From Brevibacillus_D fluminis_A (GTDB lineage Bacteria > Bacillota > Bacilli > Brevibacillales > Brevibacillaceae): a DNA stretch of 64,000 nt. The DNA lies in the NCBI RefSeq assembly GCF_052072235.1, contig NZ_CM125436.1, forward strand, positions 3,218,001 to 3,282,000, read 5' to 3'. Below are positions 17,552-26,568 of this stretch, piece by piece. The number at the start of each line of letters is the position of its first letter. Position 1 is the stretch's first letter. The translations under genes were made by a program, and so were the position numbers. Under the pieces are notes generated by a model. That model had not been told where the DNA came from, made no database searches, and saw nothing but the letters and a program-made list of their open reading frames with translations.

Positions 17552-17905
17552 TTATGGTTTTTTCCCGTTATAGCCCCGCTCGCCGAACGGTTGCAACTGC
17601 TCGATCCATTTTGCCTCCAGCTTCTCCAAAGCATCGGCCGGATCGAAATAACCTTGCTCTTTGCGCTTCAATACTTCCAGAACCTCGACGGCAAAAGCGC
17701 CTTCCCCGTATTCATTCCACTCTTGCTGCAGACTTTTGTTTACATGTGAACCTTGTCGGAGCGAAAACGTTTTGCCATTGATCGTCTTCAGGTTCAGCGT
17801 GCTAGCGACCAAGCGCTTGTCATTTTGCGTATTGCGTATCTGGTACACGCCCGCTTCCGGTTTGATTTCTTTATACTGGAGCTTGATTTCAGCCCTGCGA
17901 TTCAT
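17552..17905 (-). CDS. GIY-YIG nuclease family protein
   Basis: 117 residues. The motif appears as AGVYQIRNTQNDKR (GVY...), with TLNLKTINGK and a catalytic-type Glu in WIEQLQPFGERGYN. It matches short stand-alone GIY-YIG proteins of Bacilli whose role is unknown. ATG 17905 has AAAGG nine bases upstream. The 5' side abuts a truncated coding remnant. Confidence 0.75.
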   Translation of the reverse strand: MNRRAEIKLQYKEIKPEAGVYQIRNTQNDKRLVASTLNLKTINGKTFSLRQGSHVNKSLQQEWNEYGEGAFAVEVLEVLKRKEQGYFDPADALEKLEAKWIEQLQPFGERGYNGKKP

Positions 17906-17932
17906 GTTTCTCATCCTTTCCTTTTGTTTCAC

Positions 17933-18075
17933 CTACAAATAACGGGCGATCATCCGGACCAGCTTTGCAGGGAACTCTTGCAAATTCGTGATATTCAAAA
18001 ATTTGTCATTCCCATAGATGTCGCCGATTACATCCTTGTCTTGACCGATTGCGGCTGCAAGCTCCCTTGATGATT
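17933..18075 (-). pseudogene. 3' remnant of a larger gene (possibly VWA-domain type)
   Basis: An open minus-strand frame with no start codon codes for about 46 residues (ELAAAIGQDKDVIGDIYGND, then KFLNITNLQEFPAKLVRMIARYL) and ends in TAG at 17933. Upstream it runs into stops and AT-rich non-coding DNA. The sequence resembles the C-terminal end of VWA-containing cobaltochelatase/NorD-like proteins, but this is a weak recollection. It looks like the leftover of a deletion. Confidence 0.4.
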
Positions 18076-18152
18076 ATTAAACGATAAATATATTTGTTTG
18101 TAAATACAATAGACAAAATTTATTTACGTTTGTTTTGCATAAACAACAAAGC

Positions 18153-18198
18153 CAAAAAAGCCACCTTCTCCTTGTGACAGAAAAGTTGGCTTTTCTCG
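18153..18198 (-). terminator. Intrinsic terminator of dihydropyrimidinase gene
   Basis: Minus strand AAAGCCAACTTTTCT, loop, GGAGAAGGTGGCTTTTTT. The surrounding 18076-18279 holds no gene that I can support. Confidence 0.75.
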
Positions 18199-18279
18199 TT
18201 TCCCGATCGGAATCTTCACTTAAATCCGGGCGCACGCATTCCTGCGTTTTGCCACGGATTTTGTCCCAATTTATCTTCA

Positions 18280-19665
18280 TTATGGCCTGGCGAATCGTTT
18301 CCGATGGAGATACTGTCCGGCACCTGTCGAGCCGACATACTGGCGTTCACGTATGACAAAATTGCCGCGTGACAGGACGGAGACGACATCTCCCTGCAGC
18401 TTCATCCCCTCAAACGGATTGTAATCCACATTCATGTGGTGCGTGTTTGCGGAAACGACGCGCGTCGCCTTCGGATCGAAAATGACGATGTCCGCATCGG
18501 AGCCGATGGCGATCGTACCTTTTTTGGGGAAGAGGCCAAACAGCTTGGCTGCTTTTGTCGAGGTGACGTCGACGAACTGGTTCAGACTGATGCGACCGGC
18601 ATGTACGCCTTCCGAGAACAGGATGCCGAATCGGTCCTCGATGATCGGTCCGCCATTCGGAATTTTGCGAAAATCTTCGCGACCAAGCTCCTTCTGCCCG
18701 ACAAAGTTGAACGGACAATGATCCGATCCTACCGTTTGCAAAATCCCGCTGGCAAGTGCGCTCCAAAGCGTCTCCTGGTGCCATGCTTCACGCAGCGGCG
18801 GCGACCAGACATATTTGGCGCCGGCAAAATCCGGACGTTCCAGCTCATGAATATCGAGGACCAAATATTGCGGGCACGTCTCGCCATAAATGTTCCAGCC
18901 TTTTTCCCGCGCTTCCGCGATGCGTTGGACCGCTTGGGCACAAGACACATGGACGACGTACAGCTGCGCATCCGCAAGGGCCGTCAGCGCGATCGCGCGG
19001 CCTGTCGCTTCCCCTTCGGCCTCAGGCGGACGGGTCAACGCATGGTAGATCGGCTCCGTGTGTCCGGCTGCGATCGCCTTTTGCGTCAAATAATCGATGA
19101 CATCCCCGTTCTCGGCGTGAACTTGCACAAGCGCACCGATTTCTTTCGCCCGGATCAACGTTTTGAACAACGTCTCATCATCGGCTTGCAGCACATTTTT
19201 GTACGCCATGAATACTTTCAGAGACGTGATGCCCTCGTGTTCGACCACGCTGCCAAGCTCCTCGAGAATCGCATCGTTCGCCTCTGCGATCATCAAATGG
19301 AAGCCATAATCGATGACGGCTTTGCCCCGTGACTTTTCATGCCAGATCCCGATCGCTTCCTGCAAGGTTTGCCCCTTGCTCGACAGGCAAAAATCGAGGA
19401 TCGACGTCGTACCGCCAAAAGCCGCCGCAATCGTGCCTGTTGTAAAGTCATCCGATGTCATCGTTCCGCCAAACGGCATGGATAAATGCGTGTGCGGATC
19501 GATGCCGCCGGGAAACAAGTAGCAATGCGCGGCATCGATGATTTCCGCCCCTTCCGCATCGAGGCTCTCGCCGATCGCGATCACTTTTTCCTGATCGATC
19601 AGGACATCCGCTTGGTACGTATCGGAGGCAGTGACGACCGTTCCTCCACGAATGATTTTTTTCAT
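18280..19665 (-). CDS. hydA: Dihydropyrimidinase/hydantoinase
   Basis: 461 residues of the cyclic amidohydrolase superfamily. Binuclear metal ligands are visible: GGIDPHTHL (His pair, about 57-59), SLKVFMAYK (carboxylated Lys), QVHAEN, VVHVSC and VGSDHCPF (Asp). The enzyme opens 5,6-dihydropyrimidines or hydantoins to N-carbamoyl amino acids, the second step of reductive pyrimidine degradation. GAGGG precedes the ATG. Neither dihydropyrimidine dehydrogenase nor beta-ureidopropionase is next to it, but a beta-alanine-type aminotransferase and semialdehyde dehydrogenase lie 16 kb away. A hydantoinase role is equally possible. Confidence 0.88.
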   Translation of the reverse strand: MKKIIRGGTVVTASDTYQADVLIDQEKVIAIGESLDAEGAEIIDAAHCYLFPGGIDPHTHLSMPFGGTMTSDDFTTGTIAAAFGGTTSILDFCLSSKGQTLQEAIGIWHEKSRGKAVIDYGFHLMIAEANDAILEELGSVVEHEGITSLKVFMAYKNVLQADDETLFKTLIRAKEIGALVQVHAENGDVIDYLTQKAIAAGHTEPIYHALTRPPEAEGEATGRAIALTALADAQLYVVHVSCAQAVQRIAEAREKGWNIYGETCPQYLVLDIHELERPDFAGAKYVWSPPLREAWHQETLWSALASGILQTVGSDHCPFNFVGQKELGREDFRKIPNGGPIIEDRFGILFSEGVHAGRISLNQFVDVTSTKAAKLFGLFPKKGTIAIGSDADIVIFDPKATRVVSANTHHMNVDYNPFEGMKLQGDVVSVLSRGNFVIRERQYVGSTGAGQYLHRKRFARP

Positions 19666-19826
19666 CGCTCATCCCTCGCTTCGCATTCGTTTTCGCCTGA
19701 CAGGTCATGCGCTTGTCCGTACAACCTATGCGGATGAGAAGCGGAACATGCCCGAAAACAATGCGGTTCTAGCATGGATGAGAAAAAGGATTTTGCACGG
19801 CATGTCTCGTATTTTCAAATCGAGAT

Positions 19827-19860
19827 AAAAAAGAAGATGCACGCCATGCTCTGCACCTTC
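19827..19860 (-). terminator. Intrinsic terminator
   Basis: Minus strand GAAGGTGCA, loop, TGCATCTTC, TTTTTT, just after the DsbA-like gene. Confidence 0.85.
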
Positions 19861-19870
19861 TTTTGTACCA

Positions 19871-20503
19871 TTACGCTTGCTCTGTCAAGGCTGCCTGCTC
19901 AAAAGCCTTCAAAAAGTTTTCCACAGGATGCGCGCCGGAAAGAGCCAGCTTTTCATCGATGACGAAAAACGGAACGCCGGTAATTTGCAGCTCGCGCGCC
20001 AGATGGAGGTCTGCTTCAATCTCTTTTTGCTTCGCTTCGTTGGCCACTTGAACCCGGACCGTTTCCGGATCGAAGCCTTGCTCCCGGGCGATGGTTACCA
20101 AAACGTCCAGATTGCCGATGTCCTGACCATCTTCAAAATACGCGCGATAGATGGCATCGACCATTTGCGTTTGCTGTGCTTCCGGTGTTACTTTAATAAG
20201 ATTGTGGGACAAGAGGGTATTCGGTTTGAATTCGACCCGATCAAAACGGAACGGCACGCCAACTCGCTCGCCCGCTTGCGTCACATGCTCCAAAATCCGA
20301 TCGACGCCGTCAGGGCCGCCCGCGATTTTGGCCATCGCTTCACGGAACGGGTACCCTTCCTTCGGCGCATGCGGATCAAGGATAAACGAGCGGTACCGTA
20401 CCGTGATCGGCTCTCCCTGCCACTGTGCAATCGCATCAAAGAGATTTTTTTTGCCGATGCGGCACCACGGACAAATCGTGTCCTGATAAATATCGATAAT
20501 CAT
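19871..20503 (-). CDS. DsbA family oxidoreductase (FrnE-like)
   Basis: 210 residues starting MIIDIYQDTICPWC, with the redox motif CPWC at 11-14 right after the first strand, and GVPFFVIDEK as the cis-proline segment near the end. There is no signal peptide, as in cytoplasmic FrnE-type proteins implicated in oxidative stress or polyketide pathways. Monocistronic. Confidence 0.88.
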   Translation of the reverse strand: MIIDIYQDTICPWCRIGKKNLFDAIAQWQGEPITVRYRSFILDPHAPKEGYPFREAMAKIAGGPDGVDRILEHVTQAGERVGVPFRFDRVEFKPNTLLSHNLIKVTPEAQQTQMVDAIYRAYFEDGQDIGNLDVLVTIAREQGFDPETVRVQVANEAKQKEIEADLHLARELQITGVPFFVIDEKLALSGAHPVENFLKAFEQAALTEQA

Positions 20504-20665
20504 GGCATCTTCTCCTTCAAAAGCCGGCAGCGTCTTGAAACCTGCTGCCTTCGGCTGAATTTTTCCTGTACGGTGTAGAATCAGTTTTTTCTATCATACA
20601 GCCTTAGCTATCATTTTGCAATCAACTATTAAAAAGTAAGTGAAAAGACACTCGGGGAGGAAGTT

Positions 20666-21514
20666 ATGCAGCAACCAGCAACAGATAAAATCGTGTTCAT
20701 CACAGGCGCTGCCAGTGGATTCGGAATGGGCGCGGCCCTCGCCTTTGCCCGTCGGGGGTATCGCGTGATGGCAACCATGCGGAATTTGGCGGGCCGTACC
20801 TCATTGCAGGCTGCTGCCGAGGAGCAGAAGCTCCAATCCCGCCTTGATTATCTCGAGGTAGATGTCACCGTTCCGGCCACGATCCAGCGAGCTGTCGAGG
20901 AAACGATCAACCGATACGGGCGGATCGATATACTGGTCAACAATGCCGGTTATGCCTTGGGCGGCGCGATTGAGGAGATTCCGCTCGATTCCTGGCGGCA
21001 CCAGTTTGAGACGAACTTGTTCGGCCTGATCAGCGTGACACAAGCCGTGCTCCCCTACATGCGCAAGCAGCGCACAGGCACGATCATCAACATCAGCAGT
21101 GTCAGCGGGCGGATCGGCTTGCCCGGGTACGCCCCTTATGCTTCCTCCAAATTCGCCGTCGAAGGCTTCAGCGAATCGTTGCGGATGGAGCTTTTGCCCT
21201 TCGGGATTCATGTCGTGCTGATTGAGCCGGGCGCCTACAACACGAGCATTTGGCAAAAAGGCTTCAACGGCATGGAGGTTGCGGCCGACTCCCCGTATCG
21301 TGCCATGATGGACACCGTTCTCGCCTACTCCCGCAAAACCGCCGAAACCGCTGCCGATCCGCGCGAGGTGGTTGAGGCGATTGTAAAAGCGGCAGAAACA
21401 CCCGCGCCGCGCCTGCGCTACACGATGGGCAAAGGCACGCGGCTGCTCCTGGCGGCAAAGGCGCTGCTTCCGTGGAAATGGCTGGAGGGCTTGATCAAGC
21501 GGGCGCTGCGATAA
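20666..21514 (+). CDS. SDR family oxidoreductase
   Basis: 282 residues: TGAASGFGMG cofactor loop, NNAGYALGG, ISSVSG and YASSK active site. The lysine/arginine-rich tail (LLPWKWLEGLIKRALR) and overall form resemble the retinol-dehydrogenase-like SDRs found in Bacilli. Basic residues after the second strand (ATMRN) suggest NADPH. GGGGAGGAAG precedes the ATG. Confidence 0.85.
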   Translation: MQQPATDKIVFITGAASGFGMGAALAFARRGYRVMATMRNLAGRTSLQAAAEEQKLQSRLDYLEVDVTVPATIQRAVEETINRYGRIDILVNNAGYALGGAIEEIPLDSWRHQFETNLFGLISVTQAVLPYMRKQRTGTIINISSVSGRIGLPGYAPYASSKFAVEGFSESLRMELLPFGIHVVLIEPGAYNTSIWQKGFNGMEVAADSPYRAMMDTVLAYSRKTAETAADPREVVEAIVKAAETPAPRLRYTMGKGTRLLLAAKALLPWKWLEGLIKRALR

Positions 21515-21530
21515 GCTGTCACAAAACAAA

Positions 21531-21566
21531 AAACCCTTCTGAACGCGTCAGGAGGGTTTGATTTTT
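21531..21566 (+). terminator. Intrinsic terminator
   Basis: AAACCCTTCTGA, loop ACGCG, TCAGGAGGGTTT and GATTTTT between the SDR gene and tRNA-Leu. Confidence 0.85.
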
Positions 21567-21570
21567 ACAT

Positions 21571-21657
21571 TGGTGCGGTCGAGAGGACTTGAACCTCCAC
21601 GGTGTTGCCACCACTAGAACCTGAATCTAGCGCGTCTGCCAATTCCGCCACGACCGC
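21571..21657 (-). tRNA. tRNA-Leu (CAG)
   Basis: On the minus strand the acceptor stem GCGGTCG/CGACCGC encloses a D-arm beginning TGGCGGAATTGG. The anticodon stem CTAGA/TCTAG has the loop TTCAGGT (anticodon CAG). A long class II variable arm (TGGTGGCAACACCG) and GGTTCAAGTCC in the T-arm follow. Discriminator A and CCA are encoded. Length is 87 bases including CCA. Confidence 0.97.
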
Positions 21658-21719
21658 ATGTTTCTTACAAATTGAATCTACCATACTTACCCTCTTTTTT
21701 CAACAAAAAATTTGAAAAG

Positions 21720-21767
21720 AAGGGGCTGTCTCAAAAGTCGGTTTTTCGACTTGGAGACGCCCCTTTT
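21720..21767. terminator. Long bidirectional terminator
   Basis: AAGGGGC...GTCTC...AAGTCG pairs with CGACTT...GAGAC...GCCCCTT; it lies after the DHA2 transporter on the minus strand and has T-rich flanks. Confidence 0.75.
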
Positions 21768-21860
21768 GCCGTTCGAAAACGTTGATAAATCAATGTTTCT
21801 GGTTTTTGAATTTTCGCCGATTTGCCCTTTTTGGACAGCCCCCCTTTTCGTCTGTTCCAT

Positions 21861-23495
21861 TTATTTCGCGTTTACCGGATTGGCAACCGCCTTGATGTCC
21901 GTCCCTTCCCCCTGCTCCGCTTTTCCTTTGGCAGCGGAAAGCTTGATCGTGCCAAGGAAGAAGGTGAGCACAATCCCGAACGCAATGAAACCCAGACCGT
22001 ACAAATATACGTGGCTCAACGTTTCCACCAATGTCGACTGAAGCGTCGGCACGATGGTTTGCTGGATCGGTGCCGGAATTTTCGCCATCGCTTCCGGGCT
22101 GAGCAGCATGGAGTACAGACCTTGCGGAGATTGCGCGATCATGCCTTCAAGCTGCTGCGCGATGCCATGCGCTTGCGCTGGCAGCGCCTCCAGTTTCGGA
22201 ACAAGCTGCTCGTTCAGCAAGTTTGCAGAACGCGCATTCATGACCGCACCCAAAATGGTCATCCCGAACGTTCCTCCGATTTGACGGAAAAACTGGCTCG
22301 AGGACGTCACGACGCCAAGCTCGGATTTCGGAAAACTTTCTTGCAGCGCCAGCGTAATGACTGGCATGACCAGACCCATTCCAAGCCCTAAGACGACCAG
22401 ATTGGCTGCTGCGACGAATTGGGTCGTATCCAGATTCATCATGGACAGGAGAACAAACCCGATGCCCATCAATACCATACCGAACATGATTTGCTTGCGG
22501 ATTCCGACTTTGCGGACAAACCGCCCGCCGAGAATGCTTGTGACCATCATCGAAAGCATCAGCGGCAGCATCATCGTGCCTGATTCGGACGGGCTCATGC
22601 CGATGATTCCCTGCATGAAAAACGGCACGAACATGATGGCCCCGAACATGCCGATCGACATCAAAAACCCGATCCCGTTCAGCACGGCAAACGCTTTGTT
22701 ACGGAACAAATGAAGCGGTAAAATCGGTTCGCTCGCCCGCGATTCAACCCGTACAAACGCCGCCAGGAATACAGCCGCCAGCGCGAACAGGCCGATGATT
22801 TGCCAGGAGAGCCATGGATATTCTTTGCCGCCAAAGGTCAGTGCCAAAAGCAGGCTGACGACACCCGCGATCATCGTAAACATGCCGGCGATATCCAGCT
22901 TGATCGGTCCGTCGACGCGGCGGTTTTTCAATCCCAGGAAAATCAGCACGGTCGCCAGGATGCCGACCGGCAAATTGATGTAAAACACCCAGCGCCAGTT
23001 GAACGAATCGACGATCCATCCGCCAACCTGCGGCCCGACGATGGAGGAAAGGCCGAATACGGCACCAAAGACACCTTGCCATTTCGCACGTTGCTCACCG
23101 GTAAAAATATCGCCGATGATGATCATCGCCATCGGCATCATGACGCCCCCGCCGATCCCTTGAATCCCCCGGTAAACGATCAGCTGTGTCATCGTATCCG
23201 CCATCCCGCAAAGCGCAGACCCGGCGATGAAAATCACCAGACCCGTCACATAAACGGTTTTGCGCCCGATCATGTCAGCCAGCTTCCCGGCGATCGGCAC
23301 GACTGCGGTCGAGGTTAACATGTACGCCGTCGTCAGCCAGGTCATGACGGCCAATCCGCCCAGTTCGCCGACAATGCGCGGCATCGCCGTTCCGACGATC
23401 GTATTATCCAGGGCTGCGAATAACATCGCAACCAGCAAGCCGGTAATGAGCACCCAGCTGTTTTTCTGTCGATTCTGTGTTGTCTGTTCACTCAC
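21861..23495 (-). CDS. DHA2 family (EmrB/QacA) MFS multidrug transporter
   Basis: 544 residues, 14 predicted transmembrane segments. Family marks: LDNTIVGTAMPRI in TM1, GKLADMIGRKTVY (motif A), and VGPQVGGWIVDSFNWRWVF (motif C plus the usual WRW). Start is GTG 23495 with GAGGTG eight bases upstream. It is the second gene after a MarR repressor, 18 bases downstream, so export is probably induced by a toxic ligand of the regulator. Confidence 0.92.
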   Translation of the reverse strand: MSEQTTQNRQKNSWVLITGLLVAMLFAALDNTIVGTAMPRIVGELGGLAVMTWLTTAYMLTSTAVVPIAGKLADMIGRKTVYVTGLVIFIAGSALCGMADTMTQLIVYRGIQGIGGGVMMPMAMIIIGDIFTGEQRAKWQGVFGAVFGLSSIVGPQVGGWIVDSFNWRWVFYINLPVGILATVLIFLGLKNRRVDGPIKLDIAGMFTMIAGVVSLLLALTFGGKEYPWLSWQIIGLFALAAVFLAAFVRVESRASEPILPLHLFRNKAFAVLNGIGFLMSIGMFGAIMFVPFFMQGIIGMSPSESGTMMLPLMLSMMVTSILGGRFVRKVGIRKQIMFGMVLMGIGFVLLSMMNLDTTQFVAAANLVVLGLGMGLVMPVITLALQESFPKSELGVVTSSSQFFRQIGGTFGMTILGAVMNARSANLLNEQLVPKLEALPAQAHGIAQQLEGMIAQSPQGLYSMLLSPEAMAKIPAPIQQTIVPTLQSTLVETLSHVYLYGLGFIAFGIVLTFFLGTIKLSAAKGKAEQGEGTDIKAVANPVNAK

Positions 23496-23513
23496 GTTGC
23501 GTTCACCTCGTGT

Positions 23514-23954
23514 TTATTTCTTTGCCAGCACGATTTCGGCCAGCTTTTCATGCGTTCGAACCAGCGCATCCAGCTCGCTCTCGTCAAGCTGGCTCAAATA
23601 GCAGGACAAGATTTCCTTGCGTTTTTGATCGGTCGTACGGAGTGTCATCCGCCCCTTGTCCGTCAATGCAATGAATACGACCCGCCGGTCATGTTCGTGA
23701 CGCAGCCGCTCCACGTACCCATGCTTATGCAGCCGGTCAATCATCACCGTAATCGCACTCGGCTTGACTTCGAGCATGTGTGCCAGCTCGCTCCCCATAC
23801 ATTTGCCTTCTTTCGCAAGAATCCGCAAAATGAAGTATTGCGGGCGGGTCAGCCCGATCTCACTCTCTTCTAGCATGTCATGGCCAAGCCGCTTCATCGA
23901 GATGGCGATGGCGGTCTGCAGCCGGTCGATTTTTTCATCCATCGCGTTCATCAT
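23514..23954 (-). CDS. MarR family transcriptional regulator
   Basis: About 146 residues with the MarR winged helix: GLTRPQYFILRILAKEGKCM, LEVKPSAITVMIDRLHKHG, and wing LRHEHDRRVVFIALTDKG. GAGGAG lies six bases before ATG 23954. Upstream AT-rich DNA (23995-24017) carries TTAAT...ATTAA half-sites that may form the operator. It is the first gene of the efflux unit and probably autorepresses it. Confidence 0.88.
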   Translation of the reverse strand: MMNAMDEKIDRLQTAIAISMKRLGHDMLEESEIGLTRPQYFILRILAKEGKCMGSELAHMLEVKPSAITVMIDRLHKHGYVERLRHEHDRRVVFIALTDKGRMTLRTTDQKRKEILSCYLSQLDESELDALVRTHEKLAEIVLAKK

Positions 23955-24081
23955 GGTCATCTCCTCTTTCAATAAACCGCAGATTCATTAATTTGTTTTA
24001 TAATTAAATTGATTAACTATATAGTACATCAACGATTCGTTTTGTACACTGGAAAATCAGCCCATTCTACATTCTTCAATC

Positions 24082-24116
24082 AAGAAAAAGAGGCCAGCAA
24101 GGCATGCCGACCTCTT
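24082..24116 (-). terminator. Terminator of the acyl-CoA operon
   Basis: Minus strand AAGAGGTCGGC, loop, GCTGGCCTCTTTTTC after the enoyl-CoA hydratase gene. Confidence 0.8.
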
Positions 24117-24122
24117 AGTTTC

Positions 24123-24899
24123 CTATTCTCCCGTAAATTGGGGCGCACGCTTCTCAAAAAAGGCGCGGACGCCTTCCTGATGGTCTTTCGTGGAAAACGC
24201 GATGCCCTGTGCCATTGCTTCCTCATGCAGCAGCTGCTCCAGCGACAGCTCGTGGCTGCGATTCAAGATCGCTTTTGCCATCCCCAAGGCAGCGCCAGGC
24301 CCTGCTGCCAAAGACTCGGCGATTGCCCTGGCCCGCTCCATCAGCTCATCCTGCGCGGTCACCTCCAGCACGATGCCGTATGCATGCGCCTCTTTCGCGG
24401 TGATGATCCGCCCGGAGTACATCAGTTCCTTCGCGCGGGCAAGCCCGACCACGCGCGGCAAAAAGTACATGCCGCCAAAATCCGGGATCAGCCCGACCTT
24501 GGCGAACACTTGCCCGAATTTGGCCTCTTCTCCCGCAATGACCAAATCGCAGGCAAGTGCAAGGTTAAAGCCCGCTCCTGTCGCAAAGCCGTTCACCGCA
24601 GCGACGACCGGTTTTTCCAGGCCGTGCAGTGTGAGCAGCAGCCGATGGGCCTGCTGCAAATAGCGTTTGCCCTTTAGTGCATCCAACTCGGAAAAGCTGG
24701 CAAGATCGCCGCCCGCGCTGAACGCTTTTCCGCTGCCGGTAATAATCACGCTGCGCACGTGCGGATCGGCAGCTGCCTGCTCCAATGCGCTTTGGAAAGC
24801 GCTCACCAGCTCTGCAGAGAGCGCATTCATTTTCTGCGGGCGATTGAACGTAATCGTTGCCACGCCATTTTCCACTACATACCCAACGATCTGCTCCAT
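24123..24899 (-). CDS. Enoyl-CoA hydratase/isomerase family protein
   Basis: 258 residues of the crotonase fold: NRPQKMNALS near the start, the CoA-binding GSGKAFSAGGDL oxyanion loop (about 58-66), NGFATGAGFNLALACDL, and VGLIPDFGG. Only some catalytic Glu positions match canonical hydratases, so isomerase or hydrolase activity cannot be excluded. Last gene of the six-gene minus-strand operon that begins with the acyl-CoA dehydrogenase. Confidence 0.9.
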   Translation of the reverse strand: MEQIVGYVVENGVATITFNRPQKMNALSAELVSAFQSALEQAAADPHVRSVIITGSGKAFSAGGDLASFSELDALKGKRYLQQAHRLLLTLHGLEKPVVAAVNGFATGAGFNLALACDLVIAGEEAKFGQVFAKVGLIPDFGGMYFLPRVVGLARAKELMYSGRIITAKEAHAYGIVLEVTAQDELMERARAIAESLAAGPGAALGMAKAILNRSHELSLEQLLHEEAMAQGIAFSTKDHQEGVRAFFEKRAPQFTGE

Positions 24900-24954
24900 C
24901 CCTTGTTTCTCCTCTCCAGTGGCTGTTTGAATCGGAAACCGCTTTGTGATTCGC

Positions 24955-26499
24955 TTAGCCTATGGCGTCATTTGTGAAACCGCTCTCATGAAGCTCATCG
25001 CGCAGCTTGTATTTCAAAATCTTCCCCGATGCGTTGCGCGGCAATTGCTTGACCAGATGCAGCACGCGCGGGATTTTGTAGCCTGCCAAATACGTGCGGC
25101 AAAACGTTTGCAGTTCGGAAAGTTCGATCGTAGTCCCCGGTTTCGGCACGATGATCGCCGCTACCGTTTCCCCCCAGACCGGATCGGGCACGCCAATGAT
25201 CGCTGCCTCCAGCACAGCGGGATGAGAATAGAGCACTTGCTCCACTTCCACGGAGTAAATGTTTTCGCCGCCGGAGATGATCATGTCTTTTTTTCGATCG
25301 ACAAGCGTCATGTAGCCGTCCTCGTCCATCACCGCCAAATCCCCGGTATGAAGCCAGCCGCCGCGCATCGCCTCCGCAGTCGCTTCCGGATTTTTGTAGT
25401 ATCCTTTCATGATCGTCTCTCCGCGCATGACCAGCTCGCCGATCACGCCAGGCGGCACGTCACGGTCGTATTCGTCAACGACACGCGCTTCGGTAAGAAA
25501 CATCGCGGTACCGCTCGCGCCCAGCTTACTCTTGTGCCCGTCCGGCCTGAGCGCGATCCCGCCCGGACCGCCTTCTGTCAAGCCGCACAGGTTGTAAAAC
25601 TGGTCGGTGCCAAACAGCTCCATGCTTTGACGGACCAGTGCCGGAGCCATTGGGGCTGCTCCATAGCTGCAGCGCGTGACCGATGACAAATCGTATTGGC
25701 CGCGGTCCGGCACCTGCAGCATGAAATTATACATCGCAGGGACGCCGAAGAAAAAGCTGATGCGGTGCTCATGGATCGCAGCCAGCGCCGCCCGTGGATC
25801 GAAATCGCGGTGGATGACATTGACGCAGCCGAGGAATATCCCGGTAAGCAAGCAAAGGTTCAGCTGTGCCGCATGAAACAGCGGCGCCAGATGGAGCAGC
25901 CGGTCGTTCGGATTAAGCCCCATCTCGGCCATCATCTTCACGCTCACCTGCATCACGCGGTGGTGATCGAGGACGACGCCTTTTGGCTTTCCGGTCGTAC
26001 CGGACGTGTACAAAATTTCCAGATCATCCCGCTCCCCAAGTGCAACTTCAGGATCATGCGTCTGGTCAGACAGCACGTCTTTGTACCGGAGCTGCCCAGC
26101 GCATATTTTTTCGCCCGCGACCACCACACCGCTTACCAACGGCGCTTCCTGCACGGCGGACGCAATCAGCCCCGCATATTCTTCATCACAAACGACCAGC
26201 ATGGCATCCGAATGTTCCAGAATGTAGGCAACCTCCACAGCTGTCAGGCGAAAATTCATCGGGACCAGCACCGCTCCAAGCTTGGCAGCCGCATAAAAGG
26301 CGATGGCGAACCAGTCGGAGTTTTTCATCATCATGGCCACCTTTTGGCCTTTGGTTACGCCAAGCCGCGCGAGGCCATGTGCCAACCGGTTCACTTCCGC
26401 GTTCATTTCCGCATAGGTCCATGTGCGCCCTTCGCACATGAGCGCCCCTTTCTCTGGATGCCGCCGTGCATTCCGTGCCAAACAACTGCCGATATCCAT
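24955..26499 (-). CDS. AMP-forming acyl-CoA synthetase (class I adenylate-forming)
   Basis: 514 residues. Core motifs: ILYTSGTTGKPKG (A3), CGLTEGGPGGIA (A5 region), GWLHTGDLAVMDEDGY (A7), and PRNASGKILKYKLR with the catalytic Lys near the C-terminus. It activates a carboxylic acid to its CoA thioester. ATG 26499 has GGGAG six bases upstream; earlier in-frame codons lack a site. In this operon it probably supplies the CoA substrate for the dehydrogenase, hydratase and SDR steps. The acid is not identifiable from the sequence. Confidence 0.92.
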   Translation of the reverse strand: MDIGSCLARNARRHPEKGALMCEGRTWTYAEMNAEVNRLAHGLARLGVTKGQKVAMMMKNSDWFAIAFYAAAKLGAVLVPMNFRLTAVEVAYILEHSDAMLVVCDEEYAGLIASAVQEAPLVSGVVVAGEKICAGQLRYKDVLSDQTHDPEVALGERDDLEILYTSGTTGKPKGVVLDHHRVMQVSVKMMAEMGLNPNDRLLHLAPLFHAAQLNLCLLTGIFLGCVNVIHRDFDPRAALAAIHEHRISFFFGVPAMYNFMLQVPDRGQYDLSSVTRCSYGAAPMAPALVRQSMELFGTDQFYNLCGLTEGGPGGIALRPDGHKSKLGASGTAMFLTEARVVDEYDRDVPPGVIGELVMRGETIMKGYYKNPEATAEAMRGGWLHTGDLAVMDEDGYMTLVDRKKDMIISGGENIYSVEVEQVLYSHPAVLEAAIIGVPDPVWGETVAAIIVPKPGTTIELSELQTFCRTYLAGYKIPRVLHLVKQLPRNASGKILKYKLRDELHESGFTNDAIG

Positions 26500-26568
26500 A
26501 CCCATCTCCCTCTCATAAGCATGTGATGAATACGCGCGTGTAACGAAATGAACCAAATCGCTTTGACA

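Noticed and set aside
18077..18280. 67-codon minus-strand frame next to the dihydropyrimidinase stop
   Set aside because: It runs through the intrinsic terminator and has no ribosome binding site.
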